Source: Plazaster borealis (taxonomy: Eukaryota; Echinodermata; Asteroidea; Forcipulatida; Labidiasteridae). Taken from it: DNA of 64,000 nucleotides. The notes under the pieces are model-generated. The model had not been told where the DNA came from and made no database searches. It was given only the letters and a program-made list of their open reading frames with translations. The DNA lies in NCBI GenBank assembly GCA_021014325.1, contig CM037467.1, positions 1,798,001 to 1,862,000 on the forward strand. Direction: 5' to 3'. This document shows positions 28,394 to 37,653 of this stretch, piece by piece (position 1 is the first letter of the stretch; the number at the start of each line of letters is the position of its first letter). Made by a program: the position numbers and the translations under genes.

Positions 28394-31300
28394 GTAAGTT
28401 AGTAAACTGTTGTTTACCATGTACAGATGTTTACCGTAGCGTAGTGCTGGTTGGCCATCCATGACCATAATTAGTCAAATTATTGTTGACCTAGCCCACC
28501 TTGTTCTGTTGGGCTGTACATGATGGCTCTCTTGAATTTTGCTCTCTTTTAAACATAAGAATGAGAGCCATAACCATGATAACAGCCTAGCCCAGGTTGG
28601 ACTCCTCCGTTGCATACAACGCGACGGAGTCCAGGGTATAAAGGTCCTCAGGCATTGCAACAAAATTTATAACCATTTTTTATCATATTTTTACCTTTTT
28701 GAGGAAGCTGAAACATGACTGACATGTTCCTTGTGTCCTGAACCTTACGCCTGCTCTATTCAGAATTGCCAATTTTATCCTTGGATGACATTATTGTGAA
28801 AATAAAATGGAAATTGACGCATTCGTTGCGACAACCTCAACTGACATGGAACCAAGACCACAAAAGAGGGCGCTGTCTAACCCATAACACTGAACGCTTT
28901 TTCTTCCGGGTGGCAACACGACGGAGTCGCAGCGCCAGTGCACAACTTGGACTTATTTTCGGAAATATTGTCATTCATTGATGTATTTGATAGGTTTTGA
29001 ACTCAGCAAAAGTGTAATTAAAGGCACCAAGAATAAGTGAATGGAGTTTCAGCTTCTCAAATTAGGTAAAAATATTTTTAAATGTTACTCAAAATTTTGT
29101 TAGCATTGTAAAGGATCTTTATACCCGGGACGTCAGTGCAGTGGCACTGACTGACGTCCTACCAGGGCTAGGTGGGCTATTAGCCCACCTTGTTGAGCTG
29201 TAATGGCTCTCTTTTAACATCGGTCTTATAACACTCACCATTACAGCCCACCATCCATACATGTCTTAAACGCGTAGTTTGAAAGTACGAGCAAGTCGTA
29301 CCTGTTTGATCGCAAATTTCTCCCACTTATAAACATCACATACTACTCCAACCTACCTCACTTTGTTCCTTACATCCTTACAATTTTTGTGACATATTCC
29401 AGGGCTCACCAAATGATGCCTTTGTCCAGATATGATGATTTGAAAATGGCCAAAAAAAATTGTGTACAAAAATTACATTGAAGTTCGTCTCGTAACGGAG
29501 CCGCCATTTAACTTCTGCTTCACTGCCTGTTGATCGTGAGAAAGTCAGGGCGCCCGGCTGATCATGAATATGCACGAGCGAGGAACGCGCAACAGCATTG
29601 TAGTTTTTTAGCCTACAGCAATCGCCGCGCGACGTCACCTTATGCATATTCATGAATTGCCGTGCACGCGCGCACACATCGAGCTCCGAAGTACTACAGC
29701 TTCCCTGACGTCATTTGATGCATATTCATGATACGCCATACTCACACGCACGGACAGATCAGCCAGGTGCCCTGACTTCTCACGATCAGCAAGCAGGGAA
29801 TCATAAGTAAGATGGCGGCCCCGTTGCGGGACGAACCTCAATGTAATTTTTGTACACAATTTTTTTGGGCCATTTTCAAATCATCATATCTGGACAAAGG
29901 CATCATTTGGTGAGCCCTGGAATATGTCACAAAAATTGTAAGGATGTAAGGAACAAAGTGAGGTAGGTTGGAGTAGTATGTGATGTTTATAAGTTGGAGA
30001 AATTTGCGATCAAACAGGTACGACTTGCTTGTACTTTCAAACTACGCGTTTAAGACATGTATGGATGGTGGGCTGTAATGGTGAGTGTTATAAGACCGAT
30101 GTTAAAAGAGAGCCATTACAGCTCAACAAGGTGGGCTAGGTGGGCTATAGGCTATAGCCCCACTTCTGTGGCCAACGATCCATGAATCCTTGGCCATACG
30201 TCCGGACCATCTTTTCTTCAGCTAGCGACAAAATAAATTATGGCGCCTTTCCCACGGGCGGGTCGGCGATTTAAACCAACCAAATGTGTTCGCCTAACCA
30301 GGGCTTGAATTTGGGGTAAAAATCCACAAGACTGCAGGGCTTGTTGTAGATAAAAGAAATTACTGGACCAAAATCTATTTTACAAGACCAGAATCTTTAA
30401 TGACAAAGGATTTTGGGGGGACACCCATGAAAACTGTTGTTATTTGAACAAGGACTAAGTGAAGATTTATCTCATTCGTCTTGTGTGTAGAAAAGGCCTA
30501 TATTTTGAAAGAATTGAAAGTTTTTAAAGACTCAAAAGTCAACATTTGAACATCACTTCATTGTGTTTAAGATATTACACAGTGAGGTATTATAATTTAA
30601 ACGAAAAACACAAGAACACTGGACTTGTCCAGTCGTGAGTTTACTAGCCTGTTGCTAAAACCACTGGCCTCGGGCTTGCGGTCCAGTGTAAAATTCGAGC
30701 CCTGCTAACTCTTAGCTTGCTTGGGGTGTTTTGGATGTTGAAATAAATTACATTTTAAAAAGATATTTCAAACAATACCTTTTCAGCGTCCTCCGATGCC
30801 CCGATGTACACAGAGCGCGGCCATTTTGGAATGACAAAAATAAAATCATGACGTGGTCGGCCGGCCGAGCTGCGATTTTTTTTTTCCCAACGTGGGTACG
30901 ATTCTGTGCAGTTGCTATTTGATATTGTAATGCTTTTGCGTGCGGACCCCAACCAATGGGAGCGAGGTATGGTAATCTTGGCCTTTACTGCGCTGGGAAA
31001 AAATAATTCGCAGCCCGGCCGGCCGACATGCACAGGAAGGGAGGGACATCATTCATAAAGTAGCAGTCAGATACACGACAGCACTTTTGCCACCAAGTTT
31101 TATTCAGAAACATTTTCAGCATAACTTACTTTGTTTATTTATTTCCTTGTTTCCTGGTTTTACTTCAATTCTAATATAGGTATATCCCCTCCATGGTTTA
31201 TGTAAAGTATTCTCACTGTTTGCATTATTTAGTAAGGCCTAACTGTTTTACTTTCAGGCCTATGTATGTAAAGTCTGCTGCCTGATGTTATCTTGGGTGG

Positions 31301-34300
31301 GACACGCAGGCCCGAAGCTATACAAATGCCATGGAGGCAATGCCATTGCCCTTTGTTGCCCTGGTCTTGGCCTTGGTGACTCTTCAAAAGTTTCTCATAC
31401 TTGTTATTTTGTAATAAGATTTTCTAATGGAAGAGCCGTAGCGAAATTGAACTGGCCTTGGTCTCTGAAAAATGTAATCAAGGTCTAGAAAAATATTTGC
31501 TTCTTGTATCCCCTTACCAAGAGTTGCTTTGAGCCTTGGTTAGGGCAAACTTGAATATAACAAACAAATATTGTCTAGTTGTTCAGTGATAGAGGGTATT
31601 ATTTGTTAAATACTGATTAACATTTACCTATAGGGCATACCATGAATTTGAATGATCTTAATATTTGATTGTGACATTATTCTTGCCCATCAGTCATTGG
31701 ATACCAACCAAAAACAGCCGAGTCTGCGGTTGTCACTTCATCGGCGGCTACAAGGTGGATGACCCCAACGACTCTGCTTATAACCCAAGTATATTCCCTC
31801 TGGCCCCTGAGCTTGACCGCCGCGTCAAAAAGACCCTCAGAGAGGAGTTCCACCGCAGGAAACAGGTAGCCTACCTTTGGAATGTTTGCAGGGCTCGAAT
31901 TTGTGGGGAAAATACACAAGACTGCAGGGCTTGTTGCTCGGATTTTTTACTGGACCAGAATTTTTTTTCACAAGACCAGATTCAAAATAAGAAAAGACTT
32001 GAAAATACCAAAATCAAAATGACAACAAAGTTTTAGAAACTGTTTTTTTTTTTGCTGTTGTTGTTTGTTGTTGTTGTTGTTTGAGATTTTTTGGGGTCTC
32101 TGTATAAAAAGTTGCATCCCCTCTGCTGCTGCTTCCCAGGTTGTATCGTAAACTTGGGTGTGATCCCTGGCTATATGGCAGTTACAGGTTGAATGGCTTC
32201 TGACTGGCACCCCGAACAAAGATATTGACAAAATAGGGAGACTGCCAACATAGATAGCTCAGTTGGTAGAGCGCCTGCAGGTTAGTCTGGAGGTCGCAGG
32301 TTCAAGTCCCACTGTAATAAATTTGTCTTTATTCAACCCAGAATTATTTTGAAATTTACCCAGTCAGTTTCCCTTGTGGTTGATTTCTTTTTACTTTTTA
32401 AATCTTTTTTACAGGCGGGTCAACCAGAGGGGCTTTATGATGAAAGTGCAATTACTCTAGGACTGCCATTACAACCTTCAAGTGACCCAGCCAATGACAA
32501 CGATGACATCATGAAGTTTGTTTCGGCAGCTTTAGATTTATCCAAAGAGGCAGGAGAGGCGTACGCCTTAGCAACAAGTAACACCCACCCTGCGGGTACT
32601 CCAAAAGTTGAAGCAGCTCCTCGTGAAGCTATACCCGTGGTTCATACATCCTCTTGTCAAATGCCTGCCAGGCAGCAGCTGAACACCACAGTCGTTGGAA
32701 AACGGCAACATCAGAGCAATTTTCGCCATACTATGAGGTCATCGACTTCGATGACTGCTGGAAGGGGCAGAGGGCAGAATAGTACTCTGACCACTGGCAG
32801 AGCGCTGACTCCAAGACATCAAGTGTCTGAAGGAAGCCAAATATCTGCGGATAGCCAGGTACCCAGGACTAACTCTCAGGACCATGGTTGGGTCTACTTC
32901 AACCAAGATAGAAACGACGACAGTGCAATTAATCTAGCATCAGGTAGTAATGAATATACAGGAAGAAGACGAAGAACACTTTATTCAACTAAACAGCAGC
33001 ATGGCGCCCGGTTTCAGAGATTTGCTGCATCAAACCGTAGGTTGTTGGGAACTAGCTCTTCGAGAGTACAAAGAGGGATGCAGTCCAGGTACATTGTTAA
33101 AACAACCACCGGCGGGACACAAAAGACTCGAGCCAGGGATGTTTCCATATTTCAGAATAACTTAACAACTGAAAACCTTCCTGTAAACCCTCCTGAAAAC
33201 CTTCCTGAAAACCTTCCTGAAATCCTTTCTGAAACCCTTAACATAAACTGTATAATTCCTCAAGAAGACGTGAAGCCTTCTCAGGTAAGGGAAAAGCTTT
33301 CTTGTGATGAATGTATTCAGACGATCTTGAGCATGGGGCCTCACGATGATTCCTTGTTTGGTTTGAGTAATTTGTCACCTCCAGCCCGTGGCAAATGCCA
33401 TGGCTTCCACGGGTGGAGTGATATATGTTTCTCCACCAGCACTGTTGAGAGGATCGCTGGTGTGACCCCGGAGGTCTTCGATCTTCTGTTGGGTTCCCTC
33501 CCGGGAGACTTGCCAGGATTACCTCCGCACAACTCACTGTTGCTGGTTTTGATGAAACTCAAGATGGCCGTGCCGTTCGAACTTCTTGCCACCATTTTCG
33601 GAATCACATCTCTCACTGCTTGCAATATTTTTACTCATCTATTGTGTCGTCTGGTTGCTATAGTCTCAGATTTGATACAAGTGCCATGCAATACAGACGC
33701 GTCTTCAGAACAGACTCAAACGGACGGTAGTGTTAAAGTCAATGCTATAATCGACTTCATGGAAATCAGAGTAGAACACCAAGCTGTCACGGAACACCAT
33801 GACCATTTTTTCTGTAATGTATCTGGTGCGTATTGTGTCAAAATCATTGTGGGACTTCTTCCAAGTGGTTTTATTAGTTTCATCTCTCAGGCGTATGTAG
33901 GTAGCACAAAAGCTATTGATATTTTTGGCAACTCGGATTTACTGCACTTTCTTGAAAAGAGTAGTACAGTGCTGCTCCTCCAGGGTAACCCTTATCGACA
34001 AAAGTGGCTCAGGAAAAAAGGCTTCAAGGTTGTGACTCCATCATTTTCATCCATCCAGATTGTGAATAAACTTGTAACTAAGTCCTCGGAGAATTTTCTC
34101 GAGGCAGACAAGGGATTGAAATCACTTGCAGAATCAGTTACGGATGTTGAAGAAAAAGTTATCCTGCCTTCTGCCGATGTTCCAGTGGTCGGGTCAATCT
34201 CACCTTCTGTTCCCATTTCAGAGGTTGATTCTATCCCACCTGCTGCCACCGTTTTGGAATTTACATCTATCCCACCTCCTGCCACCGTTTCATCAGTTAA

Positions 34301-34490
34301 GTTGATGGAACAAAATCAACCAGACCATTGTAGCTCAAACTCGCACGCTGATCATATTTGTGCTGGAAAAGGGGCCCAGAGATTGCGCTCTTTTAGTATT
34401 TTGACATCCACCTTGGAAGGTTCTCTGCTACCATATATTGACCATGTGGTGAGGTTGTGTGCTGCATTAAGTAATCTTCAAGAACCTTAA
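28248..34490 (+). CDS. THAP zinc finger fused to a degenerate DDE transposase domain (probable domesticated gene)
   Basis: Exons 28248-28393, 31694-31865 and 32415-34490 join in frame to 797 codons. Residues 1-85 form a THAP domain: CAVGGC zinc ligands, FVGFPNQDRQPDRRQTW, WIPTKNSRVCGCHF and closing YNPSIFPL in place of the usual AVPTIF box. THAP domains bind DNA through a C2CH zinc site. Residues about 110-430 are low-complexity, with a PENLPENLPE repeat. From about 438, HGWSDICFS, LLLVLMKLKMAVPFELLATIFGI, IIDFMEIRVEH and YCVKIIVGLLPSGFISFIS follow the DDE_Tnp_4 plan of THAP/HARBI1-like transposases. The first Asp is kept (IDFMEI), but the LADRGF block is replaced by LLLQGNPYRQKW and the HVER block before RLRSFSIL is lost. 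An unusual Pro/Ser-rich insert splits the domain near 665-720. It is likely catalytically dead and host-owned. Confidence 0.88.
28493..28625. repeat. diverged relative of the TAGCCCACC foldback element
   Basis: TAGCCCACCTTGTTCTGTTG at the left and ACAGCCTAGCCCAGGTTGG at the right, with GAGAGCCAT inside, recall the ends of the foldback at 29181-30138. Confidence 0.5.
28626..29170. other. THAP intron 1, no feature recognised
   Basis: No coding exon, repeat family or RNA gene recognised. Confidence 0.4.
29181..30138. mobile_element. 958-bp foldback (MULE-like) element with a perfect 10-bp target duplication
   Basis: TAGCCCACCTTGTTGAGCTG opens it and the complement CAGCTCAACAAGGTGGGCTA closes it. 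The two arms match closely for about 350-370 bases each (for example CTACTCCAACCTACCTCACT against AGTGAGGTAGGTTGGAGTAG). GGTGGGCTAT stands on both sides (29171-29180 and 30139-30148). Long arms and 9-10 bp duplications are typical of Mutator-like foldbacks. The centre (about 29550-29810) is GC-richer, with two GACGTCA sites and two ATGCATATTCATGA octamer-like motifs. No transposase is encoded. Confidence 0.92.
30297..30706. mobile_element. element with AGGGCTTGAATTT / AAATTCGAGCCCTG ends
   Basis: Inverted ends GGGCTTGAATTTGGGGTAAA and GTGTAAAATTCGAGCCCTG. The interior has repeated CTGGACCA/ACAAGACCAGAAT motifs. Partial relatives are at 31890-32030 and at both ends of 39655-40170. Confidence 0.7.
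30855..31030. mobile_element. hairpin element with GTCGGCCGGCCGAGCTGCGA ends
   Basis: GTCGGCCGGCCGAGCTGCGA followed by a T run and TCCCA is mirrored by TGGGAAAAAATAATTCGCAGCC and CGGCCGGCCGAC. It is GC-rich at the tips and AT-rich inside. Confidence 0.7.
31040..31693. other. THAP intron 1, distal part
   Basis: 31308-31480 is a fragment of the CCATGG..TTGCC element family also seen at 6658. The acceptor tgcccatcag ends at 31693. Confidence 0.5.
31694..31865 (+). CDS. THAP gene exon 2
   Basis: Completes the THAP domain (HWIPTKNSRVCGCHFIGGYK, DDPNDSAYNPSIFPLAPELD) and a basic stretch RRVKKTLREEFHRRKQ. Donor CAG|GTAGCC; phase 0 into exon 3. Confidence 0.92.
31890..32338 (+). repeat. THAP intron 2: element fragment and tRNA-headed repeat S4
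   Basis: 31890-32030 is a piece of the GGGCTCGAATTT element. 32108-32335 is a repeat with CTGCTTCCCAGGTTGTATCG, GGCTTCTGACTGGCACCCC, a tRNA-like segment ATAGCTCAGTTGGTAGAGCG...GGTTCAAGTCC and TTTATTCAACCCA. The same order recurs at 34971-35215. Confidence 0.75.
32415..34490 (+). CDS. THAP gene exon 3 (DDE-like domain)
   Basis: Acceptor cttttttacag ends at 32414; AGQPEGLYDE begins the exon in phase 0 and TAA closes at 34490. All 691 codons are open, unlike the LINE relics nearby, which argues for selection. The exon is bracketed by near-identical 36-base direct repeats (32352-32387 and 34512-34547). Confidence 0.9.
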   Translation, partial: AGQPEGLYDESAITLGLPLQPSSDPANDNDDIMKFVSAALDLSKEAGEAYALATSNTHPAGTPKVEAAPREAIPVVHTSSCQMPARQQLNTTVVGKRQHQSNFRHTMRSSTSMTAGRGRGQNSTLTTGRALTPRHQVSEGSQISADSQVPRTNSQDHGWVYFNQDRNDDSAINLASGSNEYTGRRRRTLYSTKQQHGARFQRFAASNRRLLGTSSSRVQRGMQSRYIVKTTTGGTQKTRARDVSIFQNNLTTENLPVNPPENLPENLPEILSETLNINCIIPQEDVKPSQVREKLSCDECIQTILSMGPHDDSLFGLSNLSPPARGKCHGFHGWSDICFSTSTVERIAGVTPEVFDLLLGSLPGDLPGLPPHNSLLLVLMKLKMAVPFELLATIFGITSLTACNIFTHLLCRLVAIVSDLIQVPCNTDASSEQTQTDGSVKVNAIIDFMEIRVEHQAVTEHHDHFFCNVSGAYCVKIIVGLLPSGFISFISQAYVGSTKAIDIFGNSDLLHFLEKSSTVLLLQGNPYRQKWLRKKGFKVVTPSFSSIQIVNKLVTKSSENFLEADKGLKSLAESVTDVEEKVILPSADVPVVGSISPSVPISEVDSIPPAATVLEFTSIPPPATVSSVKLMEQNQPDHCSSNSHADHICAGKGAQRLRSFSILTSTLEGSLLPYIDHVVRLCAALSNLQEP

Positions 34491-34578
34491 AACTCATATG
34501 AGCAAAGTGTTAAATGTACCCAGTCAGTTTGCCTTCTGGTTTATTACTTGATATTTGAAAAAAAAAGGTCGCATCCCC

Positions 34579-34970
34579 TTAAAGGGATTGTATACGTTTG
34601 GTAATTGGAACCCACTGTTTGTTTTAATCCTATATAGTTGTAGATACCATAAAACTAATCTGTGAAAATTTCATTTCAAAAGGTGGTAGCGTTTTTGAGC
34701 TATTGCCGAAAATCTGGATTGGTTATGTCCAGGCAGAAAGGTTAGAATAATCTGCAATTGGAATACACAATCTGAGTAACGTAACTGTCAGTAACGCTTC
34801 TGAAATTTTTGGGGATAAAAAGTGATAGATTTTTCCATAATCGCAGTACTTCTAAGTGAAAAGTTTCTCAAAATGCATTATACTATCCAAACCTGCTGTA
34901 CTTCTTACCAAGTCAGTTTTTATTGCCATTAATTTTCAGAGTCATTACCAAACGTAAACAGACCCTTTAA
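34579..34970. mobile_element. MITE family C, full copy
   Basis: TTAA ends; it splits the second S4 repeat, whose GCATCCCC start is at 34571 and whose continuation resumes at 34971. Confidence 0.88.
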
Positions 34971-35215
34971 GGTGATCCCTCTCCTGCCGCTTCCCAGGTT
35001 GTATCGTAAACTTTGGTGTGATCCCTGGCTACACGGCAGTTAAAGACTTATGGCTTCTGACTGGCACCCCCAAACAAAGATATTGACAAAATAGGGAGAC
35101 CACCAACATTAGCGCTAGATAGCTCAGTTGGTAGAGCGCCGGCACTCTAATCCGGAGTTCGTTTGTTCAAATCTAACTGTGGTCAATTTTTCTTTGTTCA
35201 ACCCAAAAATATTTT
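34971..35215 (+). repeat. tRNA-headed repeat S4, second copy
   Basis: GCTTCCCAGGTTGTATCGTA to AGGGAGACCACCAACATTAG, then tRNA-like ATAGCTCAGTTGGTAGAGCG with a weak B-box GTTCAAATC. The TPsiC region has lost pairing, so no functional tRNA is expected. Confidence 0.75.
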
Positions 35216-35384
35216 TAACCGTGGAATTCTGCACATAAAGCGCCCTGTAAAGCACAAGTGCTATGAGCTGTAAGCGCAGAGTTCCGCGGTAAGCAGAAGC
35301 ATGACGCTGGGCCCTAATCGTTCCACTATGGCTTAATGAATAATAAAGTGCCTTTAAGTAGTAAAACTAAAGTAGTAAAAAAAA

Positions 35385-35530
35385 GCCGGTGTGGTCTCAA
35401 CGTTTCAAACAGTATACTCTGCTCGAACAGTACACTCTGCTTCACCTTAAGACAAGCAGAGTATACAGTTCCAAACGTGGAGACCACATCGGCTCTTTTC
35501 AGAGCCAACACTCTTCCCAAAAGAGATTTT
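35385..35530 (+). ncRNA. histone-type 3' stem-loop at the end of an inverted repeat
   Basis: GGCTCTTTTCAGAGCC at 35491-35506 equals the replication-dependent histone mRNA hairpin, preceded by ACCACATC and followed 12 bases later by a purine-rich AAAAGAGA where U7 snRNA would pair. No histone coding sequence is present upstream. Instead AGCCGGTGTGGTCTCAACGT at 35385 is inverted at 35470-35493 (ACGTGGAGACCACATCGGCT). It is probably a histone 3' end captured by a mobile or duplicated sequence. Confidence 0.55.
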
Positions 35531-36182
35531 ATACACATGGTTGTACCCGCAGGTTTACTACTTGTAGTTACTTCCTATTATCCACGCCATGCAAAGCTTC
35601 AAACAAAACTAACTTATGGAATCTTTTTCTTGAAGGTGTACAAGAGGTATATCCCTTGAAATTGTGTGGTGTTCTTGTAATTTTATGACAACATGGTCCG
35701 TTATTTTGTGGAACCAAATTTTTGACACCACAAAATGGCGGACCGTATGTTCTGCTGGTTGTATTTCAGGAGGCAAATTTATGTTTTTTAAATTTCTACT
35801 CACTAATAACAACACACTGTAGGTGTTTTTGTCCATGAACAACTCTTGAAAAGGATAAGGACCAATTCCAAACAGCAACATTTTGAGATATTATTTGAGA
35901 TATGTGGACCCAAGATGTGAATAAATTACATCAATGAAAGATCAAATCAGTGTTTTTTATTTTATTATCTATACTGTTTATTAGGAGTCCATTAGTGAGT
36001 GAAACAATCTTCCTCAAACCACAGCTGATGCTGAATCAGGCGTTCCTAAACTACGTGTTGTGTTTACAAGAGACTAACAGTGCTAGTCTAATTACCATTA
36101 GGTCAAAGGTCAAGTGTGTGTGTACCGACGCCATTGTGATTTGTAGTTTAGATACGAATAAACCGAAGATTTAACACTACTG
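35531..36182. other. intergenic, small hairpin only
   Basis: 35694-35755 is an inverted repeat (GGTCCGTTATTTTGTGG.. against ..CCACAAAATGGCGGACC), like the centre of the MITE at 8364-8714. No gene was found. Confidence 0.45.
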
Positions 36183-36582
36183 AGCTCTGGAAGTGCCATC
36201 CAACTTGTTGAGATCCTGAGATAATATACTGCAGGATGATGACATAAACAAAAGATGACGACATCCAGAAATGATTTATCTCGGGATGACAACATCTTGA
36301 AAGTGGGATGTGGTCTTCCCAGGATAATTTATCTTGGGTTCTCGACATTTTTAGGATGTTGTCATCCCAAGATGAATTAACTCGCGAAGTTGACATCCTA
36401 CGTTTAGAATGTCAACATTCTTAGATAAAATATATCGTGAGGACGACATCTTACTTTAGAATGTTGTCATCCCGAGATAAAGCATCTCGGGATGTCGTCA
36501 TCTTTCGTTTATGATCTCATCATCCTGCAGTAAATTATCTCAGGATCTTAACATGTTGGATGGCACTTCCCGAGCTCCGTAC
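36183..36582. mobile_element. 400-bp foldback element rich in CATCTCGGGATGT motifs
   Basis: GAGCTCTGGAAGTGCCATCC at the left pairs with GGATGGCACTTCCCGAGCTC at the right. Inside, GAGATAA, GGATGACAACATC and ATCTCGGGATG repeats occur in both orientations, so the arms are themselves made of short repeats. Confidence 0.85.
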
Positions 36583-37629
36583 TAACAACCTCGTCCCCAC
36601 AGTTTACTTTATTTCCAACCATGTTTTACAATAGTAAACCCTGGGAGGGAAACTCCTTACTTGGACCCTGATTGGACAACAACTGGTGTAAAAAAGTCTA
36701 AACATGTTAAGTTGTACTCATTCAGTATTCACCATGTTCACAGCCAGACTATTCTAATTTGCATACGTATCCAAAAATTTTGGATATGCAAATGATCCAA
36801 TACCAGGGTGAGAGAGCGGTCAACCTCGTACTGCTCGACACACCTTGGGGACGAGGTTGCCGTACTAAACAATGAGCAATTAATTTAAATATTGCACCAC
36901 TCTTGAAACCCAGTTTTTTTAATTCTCCTGTGAGGAGTCCTAAGTCGTCACAAGCACAAACAGCGCCCTCACTGAGGTCGAAAAGTCCTCTCCTTGGCTG
37001 AAAGTTGTGTGTTGTGCATACACATGTCGCAGTGTTCGCTGTTACTTTTTTTTTCTTTCTTTTTTCACAAGTTTGGGTAGGGAATGTAAAAGCGGGTTGG
37101 TACAGATGTGAATTAGAACAAATATGACGTCGGATCTTACTGTTGCTGTTTTCAAGGAGTGAACATTCAATTGCTATAATTTTATTGTTTTGGAAATATT
37201 GTTCATCTTTTTTCTTTGTTTTTCTTTTTTCAGTTAGCAACAGCTAATTCTACTTTCCCGAATAAAAAAAAGACATACAGTCTCATACAGAACTTTATTC
37301 CAATTAATTTTACTCAAAATTCATCCGTGGGGGGGGGGGGGCTGACACTACAACAACAACAAACGCTTGCACGCGCACAAGTCTAAAGTTTTTTCAATGC
37401 CGCATTAAAACTGTGATTCTTTACTCAAGTCACAGTTCAATGCCCGCGCCCAGCAGCTGAACTAGAGAGGGCGCTACCACGATTTGCCCTCAGGGCAGAG
37501 GGGCCGGGCGTCTGGTGTTTGCTGGCCTTTCATTTTCAATCAACTGGAGTGTGACCTGCTTGTTGTATTGTGCGTTGTCAATTATTGACAGTTCCCATTT
37601 CATGACCAGTTAAGTTTTGGACGTGGACA
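36583..37629. promoter_or_regulatory. region upstream of the carbonyl reductase gene
   Basis: Holds a short inverted repeat about 36745-36790 and a G run at 37327-37341; the last 200 bases before the ATG are GC-richer and should contain the promoter and 5'UTR. No TATA box is evident. Confidence 0.4.
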
Positions 37630-37653
37630 ATGGGCCATGTTAGAGTGGCTGTG
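37630..37653 (+). CDS. CBR1: carbonyl reductase exon 1 (eight codons)
   Basis: ATG GGC CAT GTT AGA GTG GCT GTG, that is MGHVRVAV, then donor GTAAAT. It joins in phase 0 to VTGSNKGIG of exon 2. The same eight-codon layout appears at 62938-62961. Confidence 0.85.

Noticed and set aside
29378..29859. Minus-strand open frames of 70-99 codons inside the foldback element
   Set aside because: They lie across the inverted arms, mirror each other, and show no transposase motif.
36749..37240. 163-codon open frame on the minus strand upstream of the reductase
   Set aside because: No recognisable domain, low-complexity lysine runs from a T-rich tract, and no splice or promoter context. It is probably chance.
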